NCBI GenBank assembly: GCA_934424575.1
Contig: CAKRXU010000070.1
Span: 1 to 5,644 of the forward strand
Direction of reading: 5' to 3'
From: an uncultured Blautia sp.
GTDB taxonomy: Bacteria > Bacillota > Clostridia > Lachnospirales > Lachnospiraceae
DNA length: 5,644 nt
Of the stretch, positions 1-5,621 are shown piece by piece (position 1 is the stretch's first letter; each line of letters starts with the position of its first letter). The notes below the pieces were generated by a model, which had not been told where the DNA came from, did no database searches, and saw only the letters and a list, made by a program, of their open reading frames with translations. Position numbers and translations under genes: made by a program.

Positions 1-269
1 GGCTTTTCTATAAACTCCACCTGCTGTCTGTCGGAGTACGCATCAATCTCTGTTTCCGGCAAAGTCACTACTGCATAGCCACCCAGTAAAGGCACTACTT
101 GAATACCAGTTCCCGCCAGTCCACTCTCCGGTCCGCTGTATTTCACAATTACGTCCCACAATCGCGTAGTTGCATCATATCCCACATTCAGATTCTCCGA
201 CTTTCTCCGCTCCTCTGGAGTCGCATCCATTGCAAGGTTCAAAAGATTGTCTATTTTCTGATCTGCCAT
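1..269 (-). CDS. S8 family subtilisin-like serine protease, N-terminal fragment (runs off window)
   Basis: The first 89 residues of a protein can be read from an ATG at 269 to the window edge; the catalytic domain lies outside. The start is fixed by an in-frame TGA four codons upstream, although the ribosome site before it is poor. The visible part begins MADQKIDNLLNLAMDA and continues with a highly charged helix and the segment VGYDATTRLWDVIVKYSG. It ends with GGYAVVTLPETEIDAYSD and VEFIEKP. From memory, this matches the prodomain-like N-terminus of S8 proteases in Lachnospiraceae, related to the clostridial Csp germination proteases, where a beta-alpha-beta propeptide-like fold precedes the Asp/His/Ser catalytic domain. 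No signal peptide is seen, consistent with a cytoplasmic or spore-associated protease. It follows kdpE on the same strand after a 192-bp gap with its own candidate -10 box, so it is probably a separate transcription unit. The family call rests on the N-terminus only because no catalytic residue is visible. Confidence 0.8.
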   Translation of the reverse strand, partial: MADQKIDNLLNLAMDATPEERRKSENLNVGYDATTRLWDVIVKYSGPESGLAGTGIQVVPLLGGYAVVTLPETEIDAYSDRQQVEFIEK

Positions 270-461
270 AAATAATCCATTTCAGTTATACACATACTTA
301 CATTTATTATATCCATTTATTTCAAAAAGTTCTGCAGACAGGTCCAGCAGAGTGCAAAGGACAAGGAAGATATCTGCGGGCGTGCTGACGCAGGACTTCA
401 CATTCTGATGGTCTGGACTAATTGCATTATTTTCTGAAATTGCTATAGTATCTCATAACTG
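270..461. other. Intergenic region between kdpE and the S8 protease gene
   Basis: These 192 bp hold no ORF with a ribosome site or recognisable product on either strand. The half next to the protease is AT-rich and carries the candidate -10 box. The middle (about 330-410) is more GC-rich and contains a short stem, CTGCG at 374-378 pairing with CGCAG at 389-393. That stem has no T-run on either side, so it is not a standard intrinsic terminator. Nothing else in the gap could be assigned. Confidence 0.6.
306..311 (-). promoter_or_regulatory. Candidate -10 box (TATAAT) for the S8 protease gene
   Basis: A perfect TATAAT on the minus strand lies about 37 bp upstream of the protease ATG, which would give a leader of roughly 30 nt. 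The hexamer at a 17-bp spacing is CAGAAC, a poor -35, and no TGn extension is present. The position is sensible for a promoter, but in AT-rich DNA the match alone is weak evidence. Confidence 0.35.
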
Positions 462-468
462 TCAGAAA
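431..468 (-). terminator. Weak inverted repeat at the 3' end of kdpE, possible transcript end
   Basis: The arms TTTCTGA (431-437) and TCAGAAA (462-468) are perfect 7-bp inverted repeats around a 24-nt loop, and one arm overlaps the kdpE stop codon. The stem is AT-rich, the loop is large and no clear U-run follows on the minus strand. It is therefore a poor intrinsic terminator. It is listed only because it is the best candidate at the end of the operon. Confidence 0.18.
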
Positions 469-1175
469 TTATCTTTCTCAATTCTAAGCATACGATATCC
501 AATACCAATATGCGTCTGGATGTATTGCACCCCATTTTTGTCAGGTTCCAGTTTTTTCCGCAGTGTTGCCATAAAAACTCTAAGAGAAGCAACATCGTTT
601 TCCGAACATCGTCCCCAAATCTGCTGGGTAATATAGGTATGTGTCAATACCTTTCCCACATTGCGGGATAAAAGGCAGAGCAGCTTATACTCAATGGGCG
701 TCAGATGCAATTCTTCTCCCTTCAGATATGTGCAGCCAGCCGTATAATCTATCTTTAATTCACCATTTTCAAAAACAGAGGTTTCCAGCTGATCCCCTGT
801 CTGCGTTATGGCAAGCCTCCTTTGAGTGACACGGATACGTGCAAGTAATTCCTCTACTGAAAATGGTTTTGTAATATAATCATCAGCCCCTGCATCCAGT
901 GCTTCTATTTTATCCGTATCCTCACTTCTGGCACTGATCACAATGATCGGCATATTCGACCAGGTCCGAATTTTCTTTATTACCTCTACTCCTTCTATAT
1001 CAGGGAGACCCAGATCCAGAAGAACAATATCCGGATTATGGGACGAAGCCTCCAGAATGGCTGAAGATCCGTTTTCTGCCGCCAGATATTTATAGTCATG
1101 TGTTTTTAATGTAGTAATGATCAGGTTACGTATGGGCCTGTCATCCTCAACCACAAGAATTAATGTTTTATTCAT
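462..1175 (-). CDS. kdpE: KdpE, OmpR/PhoB-family response regulator for potassium homeostasis
   Basis: This is a 237-residue response regulator with the standard two-domain layout. The receiver domain (about 1-120) shows the acidic pair D11/D12 and the phosphoacceptor D54 in DIVLLDLGLPD. It also has the switch residues S81 and Y100 and the conserved K103 in ITKPF. The winged-helix DNA-binding domain (about 135-232) contains HLTPIEYKLLCLLSRNVGKVLTH and the recognition-helix region VASLRVFMATLRKKLE, and ends in the wing motif GIGYRML. The LTPIEYKLL and LRVFMATLRKKLE signatures and the partner gene identify the KdpE subgroup. Phosphorylated by KdpD, it is expected to bind direct repeats and control K+ uptake genes. 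Its ATG lies inside the kdpD end (8-nt overlap, ATGAATAA). A perfect GAGGTGA ribosome site sits 6 nt upstream within kdpD, so translation is probably coupled and stoichiometric. All key residues are intact. No kdpFABC target is in view; the adjacent ktr genes are the plausible local target, by inference. Confidence 0.95.
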   Translation of the reverse strand: MNKTLILVVEDDRPIRNLIITTLKTHDYKYLAAENGSSAILEASSHNPDIVLLDLGLPDIEGVEVIKKIRTWSNMPIIVISARSEDTDKIEALDAGADDYITKPFSVEELLARIRVTQRRLAITQTGDQLETSVFENGELKIDYTAGCTYLKGEELHLTPIEYKLLCLLSRNVGKVLTHTYITQQIWGRCSENDVASLRVFMATLRKKLEPDKNGVQYIQTHIGIGYRMLRIEKDNF

Positions 1176-3141
1176 TTAATGTCACCTCGCTTAAGGGTAA
1201 AGTAAAAATAAAATTGCACCCATGGGGAGCATGATCCGTAAGGATCAGGGTTCCGTTATGTGCTTCTATGATAGAATGACAAAGTGCCAGACCAAGTCCC
1301 AGACTTCGGTGACTATCTGCAACTGTTGTTTTCCCTGTATAAAACATCTCAAAAATGTGCGGCTTCATTTCTTCCGGAATTCCAGGACCGTTATCTTCCA
1401 CACTTATCTGTGCTTTCCCATCTGTTTTGATTCCCTGAATGCAGATTACAGAACCTGGCGGCGTATATTTTATTGCATTATCAATTAAATTTACCAGAAC
1501 CTGTATAATAAGGCGTACATCCATACGTACAAGAACAAGTTCTTCACAGTCTGCCACAATTTTATAATCATCATGTTTCCGGCTAATATGTCGCAGCGAC
1601 TCTGCAATCACCTCATCTAAAAGCTGATCTGTAAATTTAAATTTCAATCTTCCATCATTCAGCCTGGTAATGGAAAGCAGATTCTCCACAACTCCGATCA
1701 GCCATTCAGAATCGTCATAGATGTCGGTGTAAATCTGATGCTTTGTAGCTTTGTCCAGTCGGTCACTGTTGCTGATCAACATATCCGCATTGCCGGAAAT
1801 AGAGCAAAGCGGAGTTCGAAGATCATGGGAGATTGCCCGAAGAAGATCTGCCCGCAGCTGCTCATTTTTAGCCAAAACCGCATTTTTCTCTTTTTCCATA
1901 GCATTTTGTGCGTTCTCCATTGCAAGTGCACATTCATTTATTACAGACAGCAGGATACTGTATTCAAAAGAATCCAGCGTTTCTTTTTGCAGTGGTATCC
2001 CAATTACACCGTAAACATTATTCCCGCTTCGGATTGCCAGATATAGACATTTAGCCTGTGAAAAATGTTGCGTGGATGCACCGGCACGCTGTCTGTTTTC
2101 ATAAGCCCACCTAGCTGTCTGCTGTTCTTCTGATGTTAAAAAATCTTCTGTGTTCTCTTTTTCCCCGGAGAAAAGTTTTCCTCCTGACAAAGTTCCATTT
2201 TCCACAACATATGCTGTAATATTGCGGTTTAGTAAGCGAATCAACTGTGTACAGGTAACATCAAGGATCTCTGTTTCTCCTTTGGCCTTTTGCATCAGAC
2301 GGTCTGTATCAAACAGCACCTGTGTACGAAAGGCAAGCTGTGCGGACAGCTTTGCATGTGTCTTCAGCTTTGCCGCAAGTGCTCCTGTAAGTACGGATGA
2401 AATAAGCATTATGAGAAAGGTCACCGGATAACCCACCGCATATGTCTGAAAAGACATCCTTGGTTCTGTCAGAAAAAAACAAAATAAAACTACACTTAAG
2501 AACGAACCAGCTACACTGCAAAGATAACCGTCTGTCACAATCGAAGTAACCAAAACTCCCAGAATGTATATCGTTACAATATTCGTATCCGTAAAATTCA
2601 ACTTCTGAAACAGCAGGCCAATGAAAGTGCATACTGCAAATATAAAAACTGTCAGAAAATAATCTTTTGCAGACGGTTTTTCTACGTACCATGTAAATGG
2701 CCGTTTCTGATAACTCCTGGTTTTTACCGCGTCCGGAATAATATGGATATCGATATCTGGTACAATTTCAATCAGCTTTTCCGTCAGAGTTGACTTGCTG
2801 AAAAAATGATTTCGTCTTGCATTGCTTTGTCCGATCACAATTTTGGTAACATTGGATAGCCTGGCATACTCTGCGATCTGTACCGGTATGTTTTCCCCGT
2901 GAGTCATCACAATTTCTGCTCCAAGCATTTCTGCGTACCGGATATGTTCTTCCAGCTTTTCTTTATCTAAGGCTTCTGATTTTGTACCAGTCTGCACATA
3001 CAGAGCTGTAAAACGTGCCTGCAGCGCATTTGCCATTTTCGCCGCCGTATCTACTATTTTCTGATTAGAGGGTGCTGCAGACAGACAAACAAGGATATGT
3101 TCATCTGTTTTTTTATTATCCTCCTCAATTCTCAGACTCAT
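1168..3141 (-). CDS. kdpD: KdpD, short-form potassium sensor histidine kinase (USP-DUF4118-GAF-like-HisKA-HATPase)
   Basis: This 657-residue membrane kinase senses potassium status and phosphorylates KdpE. Numbered from the ATG at 3141, a universal-stress-protein domain spans about 13-137. Four closely spaced DUF4118 transmembrane helices lie near 161-178, 186-202, 206-225 and 238-258. A GAF-like region (about 280-408) is followed by a coiled linker. The HisKA H-box ISHDLRTPL carries H439. HATPase follows with the N-box NLIDNAIKYTP (N551, N555), the G1 box DNGPGIP (D583), the F-box FEMFY and the G2 box LGLGLAL. E. coli KdpD is about 894 residues. The missing part is the N-terminal KdpD domain with its Walker A site, and only about 12 residues precede the USP strand EHILVCL. 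The USP domain carries S21-A22-A23, then 20 residues, then FTALY (44-48), nearly the SxS-X20-FTAxY c-di-AMP motif described for S. aureus KdpD. The ATG is preferred over an in-frame GTG at 3153 because that GTG is part of the ribosome site AGGTGG. The gene has its own upstream promoter and overlaps kdpE by 8 nt. Confidence 0.95.
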   Translation of the reverse strand: MSLRIEEDNKKTDEHILVCLSAAPSNQKIVDTAAKMANALQARFTALYVQTGTKSEALDKEKLEEHIRYAEMLGAEIVMTHGENIPVQIAEYARLSNVTKIVIGQSNARRNHFFSKSTLTEKLIEIVPDIDIHIIPDAVKTRSYQKRPFTWYVEKPSAKDYFLTVFIFAVCTFIGLLFQKLNFTDTNIVTIYILGVLVTSIVTDGYLCSVAGSFLSVVLFCFFLTEPRMSFQTYAVGYPVTFLIMLISSVLTGALAAKLKTHAKLSAQLAFRTQVLFDTDRLMQKAKGETEILDVTCTQLIRLLNRNITAYVVENGTLSGGKLFSGEKENTEDFLTSEEQQTARWAYENRQRAGASTQHFSQAKCLYLAIRSGNNVYGVIGIPLQKETLDSFEYSILLSVINECALAMENAQNAMEKEKNAVLAKNEQLRADLLRAISHDLRTPLCSISGNADMLISNSDRLDKATKHQIYTDIYDDSEWLIGVVENLLSITRLNDGRLKFKFTDQLLDEVIAESLRHISRKHDDYKIVADCEELVLVRMDVRLIIQVLVNLIDNAIKYTPPGSVICIQGIKTDGKAQISVEDNGPGIPEEMKPHIFEMFYTGKTTVADSHRSLGLGLALCHSIIEAHNGTLILTDHAPHGCNFIFTLPLSEVTLNE

Positions 3142-3149
3142 CCTGCCTG

Positions 3150-3155
3150 CCACCT
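3150..3155 (-). promoter_or_regulatory. Ribosome binding site deciding the kdpD start
   Basis: AGGTGG lies 8 nt upstream of the ATG at 3141. The longer reading from the GTG at 3153 would use part of this site as its start codon and has only an A-rich stretch before it. The site therefore favours the 657-residue product, which is four residues shorter than the longest open frame. Confidence 0.7.
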
Positions 3156-3173
3156 TTTTCTGTTATTTTTGAA

Positions 3174-3202
3174 ATTATATCATGCGACTGTATTATGGTC
3201 AA
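3174..3202 (-). promoter_or_regulatory. Strong sigma-A-type internal promoter for kdpDE
   Basis: On the minus strand TTGACC (3202-3197) is followed by exactly 17 bp and a perfect TATAAT (3179-3174). A TGA directly before it supplies the extended -10 motif TGn. The predicted start near 3167 gives a leader of about 26 nt before the kdpD ATG. The -35 box overlaps the TGA stop codon of the small membrane protein gene. This is the best promoter match in the window and predicts a basal supply of KdpDE independent of ktrBA transcription. Function is inferred from the sequence match alone. Confidence 0.75.
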
Positions 3203-3456
3203 AAATCTTTTTTTTCATCCCCAGTCTGTCCATCAAAAATTATAATTTCAGCTTTCTTATATTGGCTTTTACACTCATGAATTTCTCTTAACAATTCTTC
3301 ATCCGAAAGAGTATTCAAGAAGAATATCTTCGATGAATGCTGTTTCTCTTCAGCATTTTCCTGGATTTCGCCCAAAAACTGATCTGCTTTATTTGCAATA
3401 TAAAACCCAATCCCAAACATACAAAATACAGTAACTGCCAACATTCCTTCTGCCAT
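3199..3456 (-). CDS. Small single-span membrane protein of unknown function in the ktr-kdp operon
   Basis: I do not recognise this 85-residue product. It is supported as a gene by its position between ktrA and kdpD on the same strand and by a perfect ribosome site, GAGGTGA (3468-3462), 5 nt before the ATG at 3456. An in-frame GTG at 3465 would add three residues, but it forms part of that site. Residues 5-21 (MLAVTVFCMFGIGFYIA) form one hydrophobic helix with only one acidic residue ahead of it. It is followed by NK and a highly charged, presumably soluble tail. That tail has helix-forming stretches (DQFLGEIQENAEEKQ, LSDEELLREIHECKSQYKK), then a possible strand AEIIIFDG and a charged end. It is longer and more charged than KdpF (about 29 residues) and has no RCK or USP signature. 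Operon position suggests an accessory or regulatory partner of KtrB or KdpD, by inference. An A8 run lies four codons before the stop. Confidence 0.72.
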   Translation of the reverse strand: MAEGMLAVTVFCMFGIGFYIANKADQFLGEIQENAEEKQHSSKIFFLNTLSDEELLREIHECKSQYKKAEIIIFDGQTGDEKKDF

Positions 3457-3461
3457 TGCCT

Positions 3462-3468
3462 TCACCTC
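3462..3468 (-). promoter_or_regulatory. Ribosome binding site deciding the small membrane protein start
   Basis: GAGGTGA is fully complementary to the 16S anti-Shine-Dalgarno UCACCUC and lies 5 nt before the ATG at 3456. The same heptamer precedes kdpE. Its presence argues both that the small frame is translated and that the GTG inside the site (3465-3463) is not the start. Confidence 0.7.
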
Positions 3469-3480
3469 TTTAGCAGCCTC

Positions 3481-3495
3481 TTCATAATAAATGAA
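3481..3495 (-). repeat. Short AT-rich inverted repeat directly after the ktrA stop codon
   Basis: TTCAT-TTATT-ATGAA begins immediately after the ktrA TAG, giving a perfect 5-bp stem with a 5-nt loop. It has no U-run and ends 12 nt before the ribosome site of the next gene. It could be a minor mRNA structure or processing site between ktrA and the downstream genes, or chance in AT-rich DNA. Confidence 0.25.
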
Positions 3496-4143
3496 CTATA
3501 TGCGGAAACACTTCTGAAGGGCTCTGTATTCTCCTAACACTAGCAATTTATTGTTCTCTGCAAGATACGTATCCGGAGAAATTGCAATATTGAATTCTCC
3601 CTCATTTTTTACTGCCAGAATGTTGATGTTGTAACGTTTTCTGATATCCAGCCCGCCTACCGTTTTTCCGACCCATTCTTCTGGCACTTCCACCTCAAAA
3701 ATTGCATGGGAAGCATCCACCTCCATATAGTCCAGGATATGATCATCTGTGTAACGGAAAGAGGCCCATTTTGCGACCTGCTTTTCCGGATAAACCACCT
3801 TATCTGCACCATTGCGTAAAAGGAATTTTTCCTGAACATCACGTTCTGCCCTGGATATCACCAGTTTTGCTCCCAGTTCTTTCAGAAGGGAAGTTGTTTC
3901 AAGGGAATTTTGAAAACTTCCTCCAATGGTCACAAAACAGATATCGTAATTTCCAATCCCAAGGGATTGTAAAAATTTAGCATTGGTACTGTCACCGATC
4001 TGGGCATTGGTCACAAATGGCAATACTTTATCCACCCTTTCTTCATTCCAGTCAACCGCCATAATTTCATGTCCCAGCTGATTAAGCTGCATGGCAACAT
4101 GTCTTCCAAATCTTCCAAGCCCTATAATCAATACATTTTTCAT
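3496..4143 (-). CDS. ktrA: KtrA/TrkA-type RCK regulatory subunit of the potassium channel
   Basis: This is a cytosolic 215-residue ring-forming subunit that gates the KtrB channel in response to bound nucleotide. Residues 1-130 are an RCK_N Rossmann fold. It opens with MKNVLIIGLGRFGRHVA, which carries the GxGxxG glycines G8, G10 and G13, and D31 stands at the end of the second strand as the usual ribose-binding acid. It continues through GDSTNAKFLQSLGI and DICFVTIGG. Residues about 135-215 are an RCK_C (TrkA_C) domain containing FEVEVPEEWVGKTVGGLDIR and ending in KLLVLGEYRALQK. A single RCK_N/RCK_C pair of this length fits Firmicute KtrA/KtrC better than the duplicated proteobacterial TrkA of about 458 residues. 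The start is the ATG at 4143 and not the upstream ATG at 4230, which lies within ktrB and would add 29 residues with no family match. AAGGAG sits 12 nt upstream, a long spacing. The gap to ktrB is 19 nt. In several Firmicutes the RCK_C domain of KtrA-type proteins binds c-di-AMP; that is family knowledge and cannot be seen here. Confidence 0.93.
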   Translation of the reverse strand: MKNVLIIGLGRFGRHVAMQLNQLGHEIMAVDWNEERVDKVLPFVTNAQIGDSTNAKFLQSLGIGNYDICFVTIGGSFQNSLETTSLLKELGAKLVISRAERDVQEKFLLRNGADKVVYPEKQVAKWASFRYTDDHILDYMEVDASHAIFEVEVPEEWVGKTVGGLDIRKRYNINILAVKNEGEFNIAISPDTYLAENNKLLVLGEYRALQKCFRI

Positions 4144-4162
4144 AATATTATCTTTCTCCTTC

Positions 4163-5500
4163 TCATCCAACTGTAATTTTTTCCAGCGGAAGCCTTGCAT
4201 TTCCCTTGTTTCTTCCGGAAAATACCGCATAAATCAGGGTCAGACCGCCCACACGTCCCAGGTACATCAGTATAATCAACACGACCTGTGAAAAAATATG
4301 AAGCCCCGGTGTGATTCCCAGTGTCAGACCTACTGTACCAACAGCCGAAGCCGCTTCATACAGACAGTCTAAAAGTGGAAGACCTTCGTATACACTGATA
4401 GCAATCCCTCCGCAAAAGAACAATGTAAAATAAAGCATGGCTATCGTCGCTGCATTTTTTATCACATGATATTCCAGTCTTCGTCCAAAAGCTCCCGCAT
4501 TTTCCTGGCTTCGAAATGTAGCAATCGCATTTAAAATAAGTACTGTAAAAGTTGTTGTTTTCATTCCGCCTGCTGTAGAACCTGGCGAACCACCAATCAA
4601 CATTAACAGTATCATGACCGCTTTTGAGGTCTCACTCATCTTTGAAATATTGATTGTGTTAAAACCGGCAGTTCTTGTAGTTACCGATTGAAATATCGCA
4701 GCTAACAGGCGTTTTCCTGTAGACATTTTTTTCAGATCGCAACTAAAGAAAAAAACTGCCGGAAGCAAAATCAGACATGCGGTAGTCATAAGAATGATCT
4801 TGCTTTGCATGCGGTAACGTTTAAAGTTCAGTTTGTTCGTATAAATGTCATCCCAGGTGAGAAAACCAATCCCCCCTGTGATGATCAACAGCATAATTAC
4901 CACATTTACGAGAATACTTCCAGAATACCTCATCAGCGATGAAAAGGTATGGGTTGCTGTTCCCAGAATATCAAATCCCGCATTGCAAAAAGCCGAGATA
5001 GAATGAAAAACCGCTAGCCAGATTCCTTTTACCCCATAATCCGATAAAAAGGCTGGCAGCAATAACACTGCCCCTGTCGCTTCAATCAAAAATGTCCCTT
5101 TTAAAATAAACCTTGTCAGTCTGACGATTCCTCCAACTTTAGGTGCTGAAATCGCATCCTGCATGGTACTTCTTTGCATAAGGGATATTTTTTTTCCGGA
5201 AAGAAGGGAAACAGATGCGGCTACCGTTACCACCCCAAGTCCACCAATTTGTATGAGTACAAGAATAATTGTCTGTCCGGTCAGGGACCAGTAGCTTCCT
5301 GTATCCTTTACCACAAGGCCTGTCACACATACTGCGGAAGTGGCTGTAAAAAGAGCCTCATGAAATGGAGTAGGCACCCTCTCCAAAGAAGAAACCGGAA
5401 GCATCAGCAGAAAGGTTCCCAAAAGGATCACCCCCGCAACTCCCAGAATAATTAGCTGAAAAGACGTCAGATGTTTTTTCTTATATGATTTTTCTGGCAT
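4163..5500 (-). CDS. ktrB: KtrB/TrkH-family potassium translocating membrane subunit
   Basis: This 445-residue integral membrane protein is the K+ (often Na+-coupled) conducting subunit that works with the RCK protein encoded next to it. It has the four M1-P-M2 repeats of the Trk/Ktr/HKT superfamily. The selectivity-filter glycines are all visible: SAVCVTGLV (G61), SAFCNAGFD (G175), TTRTAGFNT (G279) and SAVGTVGLT (G391). The gating loop in the third repeat is GGSPGSTAGGMKTTTF (303-318), and the conserved arginine of the last helix is in MYLGRVGG (R416). The length and short N-terminus match KtrB (about 445 in B. subtilis) better than E. coli TrkH (483). The cytoplasmic N-terminus is lysine-rich (KSYKKKH), as the positive-inside rule predicts. 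The ATG at 5500 has AAGGAG 12 nt upstream, the same long spacing as ktrA, and a probable promoter lies about 60 bp upstream. It is the first gene of the unit ktrB-ktrA-small membrane protein-kdpD-kdpE. Confidence 0.95.
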   Translation of the reverse strand: MPEKSYKKKHLTSFQLIILGVAGVILLGTFLLMLPVSSLERVPTPFHEALFTATSAVCVTGLVVKDTGSYWSLTGQTIILVLIQIGGLGVVTVAASVSLLSGKKISLMQRSTMQDAISAPKVGGIVRLTRFILKGTFLIEATGAVLLLPAFLSDYGVKGIWLAVFHSISAFCNAGFDILGTATHTFSSLMRYSGSILVNVVIMLLIITGGIGFLTWDDIYTNKLNFKRYRMQSKIILMTTACLILLPAVFFFSCDLKKMSTGKRLLAAIFQSVTTRTAGFNTINISKMSETSKAVMILLMLIGGSPGSTAGGMKTTTFTVLILNAIATFRSQENAGAFGRRLEYHVIKNAATIAMLYFTLFFCGGIAISVYEGLPLLDCLYEAASAVGTVGLTLGITPGLHIFSQVVLIILMYLGRVGGLTLIYAVFSGRNKGNARLPLEKITVG

Positions 5501-5557
5501 AAATGATCAGAACTCCTTATTAATGATTCTAATAGTGCTATCTTTGTGCTGTATTTT

Positions 5558-5563
5558 ATTATA
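5558..5563 (-). promoter_or_regulatory. Candidate -10 box of the ktrB promoter, weak -35
   Basis: A perfect TATAAT on the minus strand predicts a transcript start near 5551 and a leader of about 50 nt before the ktrB ATG. At 17 bp spacing the -35 hexamer is TACCAT, a poor match to TTGACA. A good -10 with a poor -35 is what an activator-dependent promoter would show. The surrounding DNA is very AT-rich, so this is a tentative assignment. Confidence 0.4.
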
Positions 5564-5581
5564 TATAGTTGTCTTCAAAGA

Positions 5582-5590
5582 TGGTATAAT
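5582..5590 (+). promoter_or_regulatory. Possible divergent extended -10 promoter (TGGTATAAT)
   Basis: On the plus strand TGGTATAAT is a perfect extended -10 motif, with TATATA as a weak -35 at 17 bp. It would transcribe rightward out of the window, away from ktrB. No plus-strand gene begins before 5644, so there is no independent support. Confidence 0.22.
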
Positions 5591-5604
5591 AGTCTCTGAT
5601 TCTG

Positions 5605-5621
5605 TATTAAGATTATATAAA
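5605..5621 (-). promoter_or_regulatory. Possible KdpE-like direct repeat upstream of ktrB
   Basis: TTTATA (5621-5616) and TTAATA (5610-5605) match at 5 of 6 positions with an 11-bp period, the spacing used by OmpR/PhoB-family regulators. Relative to the predicted ktrB start at about 5551 the pair spans roughly -54 to -70. The E. coli KdpE site, recalled as TTTATACTTTTTTTACA, lies at a similar distance, and the two 17-mers agree at 11 positions. In DNA this AT-rich the match could easily be chance. Confidence 0.25.

Noticed and set aside
374..393. CTGCG/CGCAG stem as a terminator between kdpE and the protease
   Set aside because: The 10-nt loop, the 5-bp stem and the lack of a T-run on either strand do not fit an intrinsic terminator.
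305..438. Plus-strand open frame through the kdpE-protease gap
   Set aside because: It has no start codon with a ribosome site and no recognisable sequence; short open stretches like this are expected by chance.
3142..3153. Longer KdpD reading from a GTG at 3153 (661 residues)
   Set aside because: The GTG is inside the AGGTGG ribosome site of the ATG at 3141, and no good site precedes it.
3199..3456. The small membrane protein as a KdpF homologue
   Set aside because: KdpF is about 29 residues and nearly all hydrophobic. This protein has a tail of about 64 charged residues and no KdpA partner here.
3462..3485. Seven-residue mini-ORF (MKRLLKR) before the small membrane protein gene
   Set aside because: It has no ribosome site, and its start lies within the AT-rich inverted repeat; most likely chance.
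4144..4230. Longer KtrA reading from an ATG at 4230, adding 29 residues
   Set aside because: It would overlap the ktrB 3' end, and the added residues have no counterpart in the RCK family. MKNVLIIGLG at 4143 is the canonical N-terminus and follows AAGGAG.
641..5455. Plus-strand open frames opposite kdpE, kdpD, ktrA and ktrB
   Set aside because: They are antisense shadows of strongly supported minus-strand genes, with no ribosome sites or domain-like sequence.
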